Notes: generated by a model not told the origin, from the sequence alone. 64,000 nucleotides of DNA from CALLVY01 sp937899855 (GCA_039820405.1 JBCBQC010000022.1:1-64000); one strand, 5' to 3'; shown: positions 32,772 through 42,040, counted from the stretch's first letter. Numbers and translations are program-made.

Positions 32772-34586
32772 CTATTTGATGATCAATTTGTGAATCTGCA
32801 ATCCCTCCTGGGTGAGAAGCTGTACCCAGTAGGCTCCCGCCGGATAGTTGCTCGCTTCAATAAAATACTGGTTTTGTCCCATCTTGGTTTGGCCGGAGAA
32901 GATGACGGCGGCCTCCCGTCCCAAAATATCGCTTAGAATCAGTTCGACGTTTTCCACCCGGCTGGCTTCGACCTCAAAAACGGTCGTAGCGCTGGCGGGA
33001 TTGGGGTAGGTTTTGACCAGGTGAACACCGGGGAGCGACCCAGCAGCGAGCCCACTGGTGACCTCGGGTTCGATGAGGAATTCAAAATAGCCCGCCGGAG
33101 CGGGTAAGGGGCGCGTGATGCGTTTGCCGGAGCGGGCCTCCGCTTCGAAGTAGTAAAAAACCTGGGCCCCGTTGGCCTGTTGGGGAATTTGCGCTACCCA
33201 AAGGTCGCGCTCCGCATCTTCCAGTTGCATGGGTAGGGTTTGGTAGCCCGCGGTGGTATCGGTAGTCCAGTACAGCGTCGCCCGAGCGATGCCGCTACGG
33301 TGTTTGATGCTGGCCTCCACCCGGTAGTCGGCTACATTGTCGATGGCGTTGAGGTCGTCGAGGCCGCGGTGGGCGATCCAGAGCGGATCCTTGACACCGA
33401 TCTCCTTGGTGATGCAGTGGATGGCTCCCCCCGCATTGATGATTTGGGTGCAGTCGATGCCCCGAATCTTGTAGCCGGGCAGCAGTTCGCGCCAGCGCGC
33501 CAGGGCCTGCTCGTCGAGTGCGGTATTGTAGATGGGTACCAACACGGTTTGGTTAACGAAGAGGGCATTGGTGTAGGTGCGGTACTCGGCGCTAAACTGC
33601 CCCCCCTGACAGCTGGGCGGATAGTTGCCATTGCCACAGGGCGGCTGAACGATGCGCTCGATTTTGAAGTCGGTGCCCCAGTGGGTCTGGTAATTGTCGA
33701 GTACGTACTGGATATTGGCCTCAATCTGGGGCCCATCGGAAATACCCGTGGGGAATTCTCCAATCAGTAGGGTTTGCTCGTCGAGGAGCTTCATGTGCAT
33801 GTCGATGTGGTTGATGCCATCGTAGGGGAGGACCTCCATTTTGGGATAGGCCTCGATGCCCATAAACAGGTCCATCAGATTATCGACATCCGCTTCCGAA
33901 TGATTGGAGGTACCGAAGGGGCTGTTGAAATCGTTTTCGTCGAGTAGGAGGCGGGAGGAAAAACCCGTACCGAGCCCGTCGCTCATAAAGTTGCCTCCGG
34001 TGTGGACCAGGTCGTTAGGGGCCTGGGTGGTCGAGTAAACGGGAACGTCGAGGTAGTCGCCAATCAAATCGGGAATGCGATCGTCCCGCGGTCGGGGGCG
34101 GTTGTAGATCCAGTCGATCAGTACGAGGGAGTCGACGTCGTTTTGGTAGACGGGATTGGGGCCGTAGTCGCGCACCCAAACGGTGTTAAAGGGGGCTTCG
34201 ATAAAGGTCAAACGCTCCAGATCGATCCCATTATTGGCCAGGTAGGACTGGATGGCCAGCGAATCCTCGCAGATGTTGATGACTTCGACTTCCTCCTTGG
34301 CGTAGCGAACGATTTCGCGGAGTACGGAATAGTAAGCATCCCAGGTGATCACGATGGCGGACAGCTCTTCCCACTCGCCCAGGGTACGGGTGGGAAAATC
34401 GGGCGGATCGGTGAGGCCGCTGCGGCGCTGGAGGGGCGGACGGTAGGTGCCAGATTCGAGCAAGGCCCGTTCGGTGGCGGTCAGGTGCTTGGGTAGGGGA
34501 TTGGGGTTTTCTTGGGCACCCAGGGTATTCAGGAGTGTAAAAAGAAGCAACAAGAAGCTCCAGTAGCGGGTATCTTTTCGATTCAT
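32772..34586 (-). CDS. Secreted PPAD-like (peptidyl)arginine deiminase with T9SS sorting domain
   Basis: About 604 residues from the ATG at 34586 (the longer frame adds an intergenic 37 residues). A signal peptide is followed by the agmatine deiminase/Porphyromonas-type fold: VRDYGPNPVY (D140), VHTGGNFMSDG (H195, N199), INHIDMHMKLLDE (H260, D262) and NAGGAIHCITKEIG (C391). This is the D, H, H-x-D, C order of the P. gingivalis enzyme. An Ig-like domain and a type A sorting domain (from KTYPNPASATTVFEVEA) end the protein. The family converts arginine side chains to citrulline. It could instead act on free agmatine or arginine. Confidence 0.83.
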   Translation of the reverse strand: MNRKDTRYWSFLLLLFTLLNTLGAQENPNPLPKHLTATERALLESGTYRPPLQRRSGLTDPPDFPTRTLGEWEELSAIVITWDAYYSVLREIVRYAKEEVEVINICEDSLAIQSYLANNGIDLERLTFIEAPFNTVWVRDYGPNPVYQNDVDSLVLIDWIYNRPRPRDDRIPDLIGDYLDVPVYSTTQAPNDLVHTGGNFMSDGLGTGFSSRLLLDENDFNSPFGTSNHSEADVDNLMDLFMGIEAYPKMEVLPYDGINHIDMHMKLLDEQTLLIGEFPTGISDGPQIEANIQYVLDNYQTHWGTDFKIERIVQPPCGNGNYPPSCQGGQFSAEYRTYTNALFVNQTVLVPIYNTALDEQALARWRELLPGYKIRGIDCTQIINAGGAIHCITKEIGVKDPLWIAHRGLDDLNAIDNVADYRVEASIKHRSGIARATLYWTTDTTAGYQTLPMQLEDAERDLWVAQIPQQANGAQVFYYFEAEARSGKRITRPLPAPAGYFEFLIEPEVTSGLAAGSLPGVHLVKTYPNPASATTVFEVEASRVENVELILSDILGREAAVIFSGQTKMGQNQYFIEASNYPAGAYWVQLLTQEGLQIHKLIIK

Positions 34587-34658
34587 GCGGACCACGGTTC
34601 GGAGGGGTTTATGGATAGTCTGGACACCAAAAAGGTGAGCATTGAACCCCAAATTAGC

Positions 34659-34686
34659 AAAAAAGCCGTAGCTGCTGATGGCTTTT
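34659..34686 (-). terminator. Terminator of the DUF2147 gene
   Basis: On the minus strand AAAAGCC/GGCTTTT with a 12-base loop, then TTTTTT, about 110 bases past the stop. Confidence 0.6.
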
Positions 34687-34792
34687 GTGGCAAACACCCG
34701 CTTCCCGACAGAATTGGTTCACCGGTCCGGTCTCCATTTTCCGCTCCTCAGTGCCCCGCGCTGTTCCGTCTCGCCCTTGAGCTGGACGTTTG

Positions 34793-35206
34793 TCAATCGA
34801 CTCTCTTAAAAGTGGCGGTTTTGCCAACGAGGGAAAACCCAATGAAGCCCCGCATTTTTAGGGTTTTGCCCCGATCCTCCAGCCACAGCTTTCCCTGGTA
34901 GGTTTTGCCATCATCAACGGAATAAATGGTCCCGCCCTCCCAGGTTTTATCCGCCGCACGGTATTGGAAGTTGTTCAAAAACTGGGTGCCAATCACCTCT
35001 TGATCACGCTTGTTCGGGTCGGGATTTTTCGTATCCTTGCGACGGTCCGCTTGCCAGGAAATCCGACCACAATATTGCTCGTCGCATTTGAAAATGGCAA
35101 TTTTCCCCGATTTGTCTTCCGCCCAGTATTCGCCGATGATGGCATCGGAAGGGGCGCCGGTGAAGAGGGCGCTGAGGCCGAGTACGGCAACGAGGTAAAA
35201 TTTCAT
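34793..35206 (-). CDS. DUF2147 family exported protein
   Basis: 137 residues with a signal peptide. The mature sequence starts IIGEYWAEDKSGKIAIFKCD and contains YCGRISW, DPNKRDQEVIGTQFLNNF and WEGGTIYSVDDGKTYQGKLW, the hallmarks of DUF2147. The fold is a small lipocalin-like barrel; function is unknown. The DUF4345 gene lies 48 bases upstream on the same strand, so they may be co-transcribed. Confidence 0.9.
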   Translation of the reverse strand: MKFYLVAVLGLSALFTGAPSDAIIGEYWAEDKSGKIAIFKCDEQYCGRISWQADRRKDTKNPDPNKRDQEVIGTQFLNNFQYRAADKTWEGGTIYSVDDGKTYQGKLWLEDRGKTLKMRGFIGFSLVGKTATFKRVD

Positions 35207-35254
35207 CTGTTGAGGTTTGGTTTTGATGTAGGTAGAAGCCTGTCCAGAGTGGGC

Positions 35255-35659
35255 TCAGATGATGTGGCAACTGGCCAGACAAAAAATATTGAGTGTGCTG
35301 AGTAACATCTCGGCGCTGGTCCCCCTTACTACCGCTGGACTGGGAGGGCCATCCAGGCCAAAGCTGATTAGCCGACCCAGGGCAACCCCCAGGAAGATCG
35401 TGGTGGCGACCACAAAGGAAATCGTTCTCAGGTTTGGTACGACCGTTCCCAGCAAGATGATGATTCCGGCCAGCAACATCACGGCACCTACACCTCGGAT
35501 TTCATTTACCAAGTCCTGGTCCCTATTCAATTCGTTGTGGGGTTTCGCCAGATAGGTTTGGAGAAAATGGGCCTTCACCGGGTAGATCAGGCGCATCGAG
35601 CTGGCGTAGAAGAGGGCGAGGCCAGATAGGGATAAGACCAAAATTTCAAAGGTTTCCAT
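35255..35659 (-). CDS. DUF4345 family membrane protein
   Basis: 134 residues with four membrane helices. The motifs FYASSMRLIYPVKA, LVNEIRGVGAVMLLAG and LGRLISFGLDGPPSPAVV match the DUF4345 layout of four-helix membrane proteins. Function unknown. It reads into the DUF2147 gene. Confidence 0.78.
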   Translation of the reverse strand: METFEILVLSLSGLALFYASSMRLIYPVKAHFLQTYLAKPHNELNRDQDLVNEIRGVGAVMLLAGIIILLGTVVPNLRTISFVVATTIFLGVALGRLISFGLDGPPSPAVVRGTSAEMLLSTLNIFCLASCHII

Positions 35660-35735
35660 CGATCAGTCGTTTTTTTGGGATGCCGCTGAATGGAGTGCCC
35701 ATCACGAGCGGTGAGGCTCGCGATGAGCAAATCCG

Positions 35736-35774
35736 CTCCTAAATTTTCCACAGGATAAAACACCTATTTAGGAG
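35736..35774. repeat. 9-bp inverted repeat
   Basis: CTCCTAAAT and ATTTAGGAG pair around a 21-base loop in the non-coding stretch between the DUF4345 gene and the alpha/beta hydrolase gene. No T tract follows on either side. Confidence 0.4.
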
Positions 35775-35824
35775 GCTGTTTGTCTAACATTTCCGTTTTT
35801 CGTTTATTCGCTTGCACCAATTCC

Positions 35825-36889
35825 CTATTGGGGTAGGGGGGCGGACAAAAAGTTGCGCATGGCCAGGGTCGTCGCTTCGAGAGCACCCAATTGGAAGAAG
35901 TGGTTGCCATCGATGAACTCCACCCGTCCGTTGGTGACGAAGTCCGGTGTATTTTCGTATTCCTCGGGATGTTGGCCGGGATCGAAGCGTCCCTGGAGAA
36001 ACAGGACGGGCATGGTCATTTTGGCAAATAAGAAATTGTGGCGGTCCGCGAGCTCTTGCTCCAAGCTGGTGTGTACAAATTGCTTGGGTGATGCCTCAGC
36101 GATGCCCCGGTACTTGCATTCATAACCCAAGCGGGTCAGTACTTCCGGTGTAATGCCCTCCACGCGGTAGGCGCTGGCGGCGTAGGCCACTCGGGGGAAG
36201 CCGGTCCATTTCATGAGGGTGACAAACCAAGGCGAGGCAAACACTTTGTGTGGCGGTTGGGGGTCGCCGTGTGGTTCGTTAGCCGATTGCTGCATTCTTA
36301 CGTAGCGCAGTACGCGTTGCTCCATGCCTTCGACATTCAGCAGGTGATCCGCAATGACCGCCCCACGGTCGTGTCCGGCCAGGTTAAAGTGCTCCACGCC
36401 GATTCTGTCCAGCAAGTTCCCCAGTGAGGTGGCGATGGCGGAGTAGCGATAGTCCAGGTCCAGCCGCTTGTCGCTCTGGCCATTGCCAAGCGTATCGACG
36501 GCGATGCAATAGAACTGGTCGGACAGGTCCCGCATTTGGTGGTGGAAGGTGTACCAACTTTCTGGAAAACCGTGGACAAGTACGAAGGCTTCTTTGCTGG
36601 GATCGCCGGTAGTCACAAAATGCCAGGTGATGCCTTCCGCAGCGGCGTACCAGTGGGTAGCCTCAATGTCACCAAGCATCTCAATCTCGCCGTGGGCGTT
36701 TTCGGCCCCCCGGGGGAGCTCCGCCGGTTGGGGGTAGTGGAGGTCCGTAGTGAGGGGAGCGTCCTCTCGGACACCCCCCTCGCGGACATCGGTCAGATGT
36801 AAGTCTTCGCGCGCCAGGTATTCCAGTCGCGGTAGGGTCTGTGGCGAAAGTATCTTGATTAGCTTTAGGATTTCTTTAGGCTTAGTCAT
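35825..36889 (-). CDS. Alpha/beta hydrolase (epoxide hydrolase-like)
   Basis: About 354 residues from the ATG at 36889 (the long frame adds 45 non-conserved residues). The oxyanion motif VHGFPESWYTF, nucleophile elbow AGHDRGAVIADH (Asp nucleophile), RFDPGQHPEEY (acid) and GNHFFQLGA (His) give the complete triad of epoxide hydrolases and haloalkane dehalogenases. The first 90 residues are an unusual N-terminal extension without a signal. The Crp-type regulator gene lies upstream on the same strand (gap 159 bases) and may control it. Substrate unknown. Confidence 0.82.
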   Translation of the reverse strand: MTKPKEILKLIKILSPQTLPRLEYLAREDLHLTDVREGGVREDAPLTTDLHYPQPAELPRGAENAHGEIEMLGDIEATHWYAAAEGITWHFVTTGDPSKEAFVLVHGFPESWYTFHHQMRDLSDQFYCIAVDTLGNGQSDKRLDLDYRYSAIATSLGNLLDRIGVEHFNLAGHDRGAVIADHLLNVEGMEQRVLRYVRMQQSANEPHGDPQPPHKVFASPWFVTLMKWTGFPRVAYAASAYRVEGITPEVLTRLGYECKYRGIAEASPKQFVHTSLEQELADRHNFLFAKMTMPVLFLQGRFDPGQHPEEYENTPDFVTNGRVEFIDGNHFFQLGALEATTLAMRNFLSAPLPQ

Positions 36890-37048
36890 TTTGGTCAATG
36901 TTTTGATTGTAAATCCCACTCGGGGAGTAAAAGTGCTTTTGTCACGCTCGGCATCAGCCAGGCTTTTCGCTGCTGGCCTTTGCACACTACAAAGGTCCCT
37001 CATCGAGAAAAGAAAACATTTCACCTATCTTAAAAAATGCGGGAGTAC

Positions 37049-37612
37049 TTATCTTTTTTTGGATCGGATGACGCTCAGGGTTTGCTGCGTGATGCCCAGG
37101 AAAGAGGCCACACTGCCAAGCGATACCCGATTGTGAAGGTTGGGATACAGGTCGAGGAAAATACGGTAGCGGTCGTAGGCCGTGTGAAATTGGAGTAGGT
37201 TGAGCTTTTGGGAGAATACATCCAGCATGTGTAGGGCAAACTCAAGGGTGAGCTGGCTCAATCTGGGGACCCGATTTTTGAGGGTCAAAAAATCTTCGTA
37301 GGGAATGACCTTTACCCGGCAGCTCTCGATGGCTTCCCACTGGTAGCGCTCGGTCTTGTTGTACAAAATGCTGTTGATGGGGGCGATGAAGTAATCTTCA
37401 TCAAAAAAGAAATGCGTGATGTCCTTGCCGTCCTGGAGAAAAAAAATGCGGAGCAGCCCCGACTCGATAAATAGCATTCTTTTGGAGTAGGGATTGCTTT
37501 CGTAGATCATCGCCCCTTTGGGAATGATCTCCCTTTGGAAAGCAGTATCAATAATCTTACATTCTTCCGCGGTGAAGAGTCGTTTGGATTGTAAAAAATC
37601 GTGCAAATTCAT
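37049..37612 (-). CDS. Crp/Fnr-family transcription regulator
   Basis: 187 residues: a cyclic-nucleotide-binding-like beta barrel (about 1-115: PKGAMIYESNPYSKRMLFIES, GKDITHFFFDEDYFIAPIN) and a short C-terminal helix-turn-helix LGSVASFLGITQQTLSVIRSK. The canonical phosphate-binding cassette (G-E-x-x...R-x-A) is not intact, so it probably senses a ligand other than cAMP, as in many Bacteroidota homologues. The hydrolase gene downstream is a likely target. Confidence 0.85.
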   Translation of the reverse strand: MNLHDFLQSKRLFTAEECKIIDTAFQREIIPKGAMIYESNPYSKRMLFIESGLLRIFFLQDGKDITHFFFDEDYFIAPINSILYNKTERYQWEAIESCRVKVIPYEDFLTLKNRVPRLSQLTLEFALHMLDVFSQKLNLLQFHTAYDRYRIFLDLYPNLHNRVSLGSVASFLGITQQTLSVIRSKKR

Positions 37613-37788
37613 CTGCCGAATAATTCTGGGGCTAGGAAATGAGCACCAAGGGGGCTGGTAGCGCGACCAAATTAGGAAAAAAATGGGGGATCAGGGCGGT
37701 CGGCCGCTCTGAGCTTTCCCGATTCGACAGAATTGGGGCCCGGGGCAGAATTTTATTCGCAAATTCGGTGAGCGAGGGGAGAAAAAAT

Positions 37789-37796
37789 TATCTTTA
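37789..37796 (+). promoter_or_regulatory. Possible -7 element (TATCTTTA) for the AraC-type gene
   Basis: TATCTTTA differs from TAnnTTTG in the last base and lies 25 bases upstream of the ATG at 37821. Confidence 0.35.
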
Positions 37797-37820
37797 CTCC
37801 AGTACTATTCTTTGCGGCAA

Positions 37821-38942
37821 ATGGGCACCGACGACATCATCATTGCAATTTTACTCTGTATTGGGGCGGTCCAGGGACTCGTGTTTGGGGCCATCCTGAT
37901 GCGGAGCGCCACCACGGCCAATCGATTGCTGGCCGTCATTCTGTTTTTTCTATCCTACCGGCTCACCGTCCAAGTGATGCGCCTCTTCGGCCTGGGCTAC
38001 TACGACGGCTGGTACTACCTGATGCTCGACCTCAGCTGGGTCAATGGTGCCCTGCTCTATTTCTACGCCCGCGCCCAAGTCATCCCCGACTTTAAGATTC
38101 GCGGTCGCGACTGGTGGCATTTTTTCCCCCTGGCCCTCCAGATCGTTTGTAGCATTTTCGTTCGCCTTCAAAACCTCTACTGGGACGGAACCCGCGAAAG
38201 CCTGTCTTGGCTGGGTTACTGGGGCTACGTGGTGTGGATGAACAATTCCACCATCTACCTGGTGGCCAGCGGTTTGATCGTGGGCTACGCCATCCTGGCC
38301 CAGCGCAGTCTGGAAAACCCACCGGCCGGAGTACTCGTCGATTCGACCCGGCTGGCCTGGATCAAACGGATCATTGCGGTATTCAAATGGTATTTTGCCG
38401 CCGTGCTGGTCATCCTCCTCCTCGACTTTCTGGTTTTCCGGCTCTTCGATGGTGGCTCCTACTTTTACTTTATCCGCTTTTACTACTATCCCTTCTTCAT
38501 CGGCCTGTCGGGCCTCACCTACTGGATCGGGATGGAGGGCTTTCGCCGCAAAGACCAGCCCGGCCCCCAGTGGGCACCCGCCCTTTCGCCGAGCGAGCGG
38601 CAGCAACTCCAGCAAATCGCCGACGATCTGGACGTCCTGATGCGGGAGCAAAAGCCCTTTACCCAGGCCGACCTCTCCCTGCGCAGTCTCGCCGAGCAGT
38701 TGGGGGTCAAGCCCTACTTGCTCAGCAAGTGCTTCAAGGAAATTTTGGGCACCAAATACAGCGACTACATCAACGACCAGCGGCTGGCCGAGGTCCAACG
38801 ACTCCTACGCCAGCCCGAAAGTCAGCAATTTACCCTCCTCAGCCTCGCCCTCGATGCGGGTTTTAACTCCAAGTCCTCCTTCCACCGGGTAGTGAAAAAA
38901 CGCCTGGGCATCTCCCCCCGCGAGCTCAAGGAGCAGTCCTGA
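37821..38942 (+). CDS. AraC-family transcription regulator with multi-pass membrane domain
   Basis: About 373 residues from the ATG at 37821. Seven membrane helices (about 5-245) precede a cytoplasmic linker and a C-terminal AraC double helix-turn-helix (about 270-370: LRSLAEQLGVKPYLLSKCFK and LLSLALDAGFNSKSSFHRVV). This layout is a membrane-embedded one-component regulator common in Bacteroidota; the signal is unknown. An exported small protein is encoded just downstream. Confidence 0.9.
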   Translation: MGTDDIIIAILLCIGAVQGLVFGAILMRSATTANRLLAVILFFLSYRLTVQVMRLFGLGYYDGWYYLMLDLSWVNGALLYFYARAQVIPDFKIRGRDWWHFFPLALQIVCSIFVRLQNLYWDGTRESLSWLGYWGYVVWMNNSTIYLVASGLIVGYAILAQRSLENPPAGVLVDSTRLAWIKRIIAVFKWYFAAVLVILLLDFLVFRLFDGGSYFYFIRFYYYPFFIGLSGLTYWIGMEGFRRKDQPGPQWAPALSPSERQQLQQIADDLDVLMREQKPFTQADLSLRSLAEQLGVKPYLLSKCFKEILGTKYSDYINDQRLAEVQRLLRQPESQQFTLLSLALDAGFNSKSSFHRVVKKRLGISPRELKEQS

Positions 38943-39071
38943 ATACCACCCCGGTCCCAAACGGCCAAATGGCACCCCCACCGCCCACCGGGAAGGGGTC
39001 ATTTGCCCAAATGGGACGATTTTAAGGCCCAATTGGCCGATGTTGGAGCCATCACTAAAATTTTGACATTT

Positions 39072-39470
39072 ATGAAAACGATGGCAATCCACCTGTTTCT
39101 CCTGCTTTTTCTAAGCTTTTTGTACCTGCCCAGCTCGGCCCAATCCGATCCCGACCCACAAGTGCTGGTAGGGGAGTGGCAACTGGACATGAGCCCCGAA
39201 GATCCCGATGATGCCAATTTTGCCAGCATGCTCATCAGGAAGGTGGGGAAAAGTACCTTTTCGGGGTATTTCTACCGGCCTGGGGTCCCCATCCGCGAGG
39301 CCCGGATCCGCATCAGCCAGGGGCGGGTGTACGGCGCCCTGCTTTCGGGCGACAACAGCGGCGACTACCACAGTGCTTTTTTCTTCGAGGATGGCCGGCT
39401 CCACGGAACGACCCACGCGCTGGAGCGCGATTTTCTGGCGGTGTGGACGGCGGTGAAAACCGATCCCTGA
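39072..39470 (+). CDS. Small exported protein, unknown function
   Basis: About 132 residues from the ATG at 39072, which gives a signal peptide ending SSAQS. The mature part is beta-rich: VLVGEWQLDMSPEDPDDANF, RKVGKSTFSGYFYRPGVPIR, RVYGALLSGDNSGDYHSAFF. The pattern suggests a lipocalin-like single domain. It lies 130 bases after the AraC-type gene. No family is recognised. Confidence 0.68.
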   Translation: MKTMAIHLFLLLFLSFLYLPSSAQSDPDPQVLVGEWQLDMSPEDPDDANFASMLIRKVGKSTFSGYFYRPGVPIREARIRISQGRVYGALLSGDNSGDYHSAFFFEDGRLHGTTHALERDFLAVWTAVKTDP

Positions 39471-39532
39471 TCCCTTCCTTATCTTTTTCCAACAATCGGT
39501 AGGATTTGTAGAACATGCATTCTATATTTATG

Positions 39533-39566
39533 TTAAATTTATTTAGATTTAGTCTTATTAAATTTA
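39533..39566. promoter_or_regulatory. Two copies of palindromic TTAAATTTA upstream of the PepSY operon
   Basis: TTAAATTTA occurs at 39533-39541 and 39558-39566, 25 bases apart, in an AT-rich patch of otherwise GC-rich DNA. TAAATTTA is itself a palindrome, so each copy could bind a dimer. It lies about 190 bases upstream of the first gene of a possibly iron-related operon. The rest of 39471-39753 shows no gene. Confidence 0.3.
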
Positions 39567-39753
39567 CTGGACTTGCTACTACGAATCCAATGAGCGATTA
39601 TTTCTACCCGCTCCCGATCGCAATGAGCTGCTGTCTGCTGCCCCTGGGGTCCACCTGGGTTCTGACGCCTTCCGAGTCCTACTTGGGCGCGTAGCGAGCG
39701 CCGCTGTCTCCAATTGTTTATTGGTTCGATTGTTTGGTCTAAAAACAGCGACG

Positions 39754-40044
39754 ATGGCTTATCTCTTAGTATTGGTATCCAGTACCTTGCTGTACAGCAA
39801 GTCCAAGTATTTTCCTCGCCGTTGGTCGGCACCACGTGCGCGGAGTAAGCAATACCGGCGTCCGATTCGGGCGATCGGTTTTGCCCTTTTAGTCCTGGCG
39901 GCTTATCGGTTGGTGGGGGAGTGGGGCTACTTTACCGGTTTGATGATCTGGCTCAACACCGTCTTGCTGTTTTTTTGTAGCCTTGTAATGCTTTTTCCGG
40001 GCCTCGATTGGCTCCGGGAGCGCTTGTCCAACCAAAATAATTAA
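39754..40044 (+). CDS. DUF3325-like small membrane protein
   Basis: About 96 residues from the ATG at 39754 (MAYLLVLVSSTLLYSKSKYF); an upstream TTG at 39721 is less likely. Three membrane helices, with RRPIRAIGFALLVLAAYRLV and EWGYFTGLMIWLNTVLLFF, follow the order of DUF3325 proteins. In other bacteria DUF3325 clusters with DUF3649 and PepSY-TM genes near siderophore receptors. The same trio is seen here, with only 2 bases to the next gene. Confidence 0.65.
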   Translation: MAYLLVLVSSTLLYSKSKYFPRRWSAPRARSKQYRRPIRAIGFALLVLAAYRLVGEWGYFTGLMIWLNTVLLFFCSLVMLFPGLDWLRERLSNQNN

Positions 40045-40046
40045 GC

Positions 40047-40328
40047 ATGCCAGCCAAAACCGAACACTTATCTACTCCGAGGCAGCGGGCCCTCAAGGTC
40101 TCCGCGGGAATCCTCGGTGGTTTTATCCTAGCGGTGGCTATCCACCTGACCATCGGTGCCCTGGTGGAGGATAAGGGGCCGGTGGTGATCACCTCCGCCT
40201 ACAGTACCTTCTTTTTGTGGGTTGCCCTGATGGTGCTCGCTTTTTGGTTTAAAAACGGCTGGAGGGCCTGGGGCGTTTACCTGCTGGGGACGGCCCTGTG
40301 TGCTGGCATTATTTATTGGGCCTTGTAA
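40047..40328 (+). CDS. DUF3649-like small membrane protein
   Basis: 93 residues with three membrane helices. LKVSAGILGGFILAVAIHLT, AYSTFFLWVALMVLAFWF and GWRAWGVYLLG match the DUF3649 pattern (aromatic RAW motif before the last helix). It is the middle gene of a compact three-gene operon whose last gene is a PepSY-TM protein. Role unknown; linked in other genomes to iron uptake. Confidence 0.65.
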   Translation: MPAKTEHLSTPRQRALKVSAGILGGFILAVAIHLTIGALVEDKGPVVITSAYSTFFLWVALMVLAFWFKNGWRAWGVYLLGTALCAGIIYWAL

Positions 40329-40339
40329 AATTTGTACTT

Positions 40340-42040
40340 ATGAAACTCAAGGGATTGCCGCAAAGGGTTTACAACGTCTACTTCCACACGCATACCGTAG
40401 CGGGCATTGCGATTAGCTTTGGGCTGTTCATCATTTTTTACTGCGGGGCCTTTTCCCTCTTTCGCGACGACATCTACCGCTGGGAAAACCCCGAAGCCCG
40501 CTTCGAGACGCCCCGAACCGTAGACCTGGACCGCGCCATGGCCGCCATCCAGGCGGCGGAACCCGGATTGGCGGAAACCGCCCAACTGACCTTTCGCCTA
40601 CCCGACGAGAAAAATCCCTACCTCCGGTTTTTTGGCGCGGTGTACCGGGATGATTCCTGCGAAAAGACCAAACGGATCCGCGGTGTGGTCAAAACGGAGG
40701 AAAACTACGCCTTTACCAATTACGAAAATCCCAAAACCACCCTCAGCAATACCATTTACCGCCTCCATTATCTCGGCCAATTGCCCGCCGGTCTGTACTT
40801 ATCGGGCTTTATTGCGGTCTTTTTTCTCTTTGCTTCCGTTACCGGGGTCATGATTCACTGGAGAAATATTGTCACGAAGTTTTACGCTTTTACCGTACGG
40901 GGCAAGTGGAAACAGATCTGGGCCAACGCCCATACGGTGCTGGGAATGATCGGTTTGCCCTTCCAAATCATCTACGCAGTTACCGGTGCCCTATTTGGCT
41001 TGTTGTTTTTGCTGCTGCTCCCGAGCGCCTTTGTCCTTTTCGGAGGCGACACCAATAAGGTACTCGCCACGGTCCGCCCCGATGCTGCCCTGAGCACCGA
41101 TAAGAACGCCCCCTTTAGCGCCTACCCATCCATCCAGGCCCCCTACCAACACACGGTTGCTACCTTTCCCGGCTACCACATCACCAGCGTCCGTCTGCGC
41201 AACTACGGACGGGAGGACGGTCTGATGACCATCAACCTGGACGACGAGCAGACCATCAGCGGTACCGGCGACATCAGCTACGCGCTGAGTACCGGTGAGG
41301 TACTCGGCAAGACCGATCCCCGCCACAAGACCTACACCCAGTCGGTACTCAGTGCGGTTACCAAGCTGCACTTTGCCTCCTTCGGGGGGCTGTTGCTGCG
41401 GATCATATACTTCGTACTGGCCATGATCACCTGTTTTATGATCCTCAGTGGGGTCCTACTCTGGCGGGCCGCCCGCGACAACAAGCGCTACACCGACCGG
41501 CAAAAACGCTTTCACCACCGGGTGACCAAGGGCTACCTCGCCATTTGTCTGGGCTTGTTTCCCGCTACGGCCTTGATTTTTATTGCCAACAAGGCCATTC
41601 CCCTGCATTGGATGGGGCGGGCCACCTACGTCAACGCCATCTTTTTTCTCGGTTGGCTGGGACTATTCGCCGCGGGCTTGTTCTGGAACGACTTTCGGCG
41701 ACTCAACAAAAACTACCTCCGCATCGGGGGCGTCCTCGCCCTGCTGGTACCCCTGGCCAATGGCTTGGTCACCGGCGACTGGTTCTGGCGGGCGTTTGCC
41801 CGGCAGCAGTGGTACGTCGGAAGCGTCGATCTGGCTTGGTTGATGACGGGTTTGGCGGCCTTGACCCTCGTCTGGCTCCTTCCCTCGGCAGGAGCTGCAC
41901 CACCGCCTCGCCAGCGGGGAGCGGCGTCTCCGAAGAGGGGGACGACTTCCGTAAGGGGGCGCCACAAGGTAGCTCCCACCGTCTACCAAAGGTTCTCCAC
42001 CTGGTTTGGATGGTCTAAGTCTGAGGTACTGGGGGACTAG
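40340..42040 (+). CDS. PepSY-associated TM protein (possible siderophore-iron reductase-like)
   Basis: About 566 residues from the ATG at 40340, which is 11 bases after the previous stop. The N-terminus YFHTHTVAGIAISFGLFIIF and the following large periplasmic loop are typical of the PepSY_TM family. Further helices appear at about 165-190, 205-240, 355-380 and 400-520, and the C-terminus is a basic proline-rich tail. Conserved histidines in helices could bind heme. The family includes proteins linked to ferric-siderophore reduction at the inner membrane. The iron link is inferred from the neighbours. Confidence 0.82.
   Translation: MKLKGLPQRVYNVYFHTHTVAGIAISFGLFIIFYCGAFSLFRDDIYRWENPEARFETPRTVDLDRAMAAIQAAEPGLAETAQLTFRLPDEKNPYLRFFGAVYRDDSCEKTKRIRGVVKTEENYAFTNYENPKTTLSNTIYRLHYLGQLPAGLYLSGFIAVFFLFASVTGVMIHWRNIVTKFYAFTVRGKWKQIWANAHTVLGMIGLPFQIIYAVTGALFGLLFLLLLPSAFVLFGGDTNKVLATVRPDAALSTDKNAPFSAYPSIQAPYQHTVATFPGYHITSVRLRNYGREDGLMTINLDDEQTISGTGDISYALSTGEVLGKTDPRHKTYTQSVLSAVTKLHFASFGGLLLRIIYFVLAMITCFMILSGVLLWRAARDNKRYTDRQKRFHHRVTKGYLAICLGLFPATALIFIANKAIPLHWMGRATYVNAIFFLGWLGLFAAGLFWNDFRRLNKNYLRIGGVLALLVPLANGLVTGDWFWRAFARQQWYVGSVDLAWLMTGLAALTLVWLLPSAGAAPPPRQRGAASPKRGTTSVRGRHKVAPTVYQRFSTWFGWSKSEVLGD

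Noticed and set aside
39539..39835. 98-residue minus-strand frame upstream of the PepSY operon
   Set aside because: Overlaps the start of the DUF3325-like gene and has no family features; the AT-rich patch reads better as regulatory.
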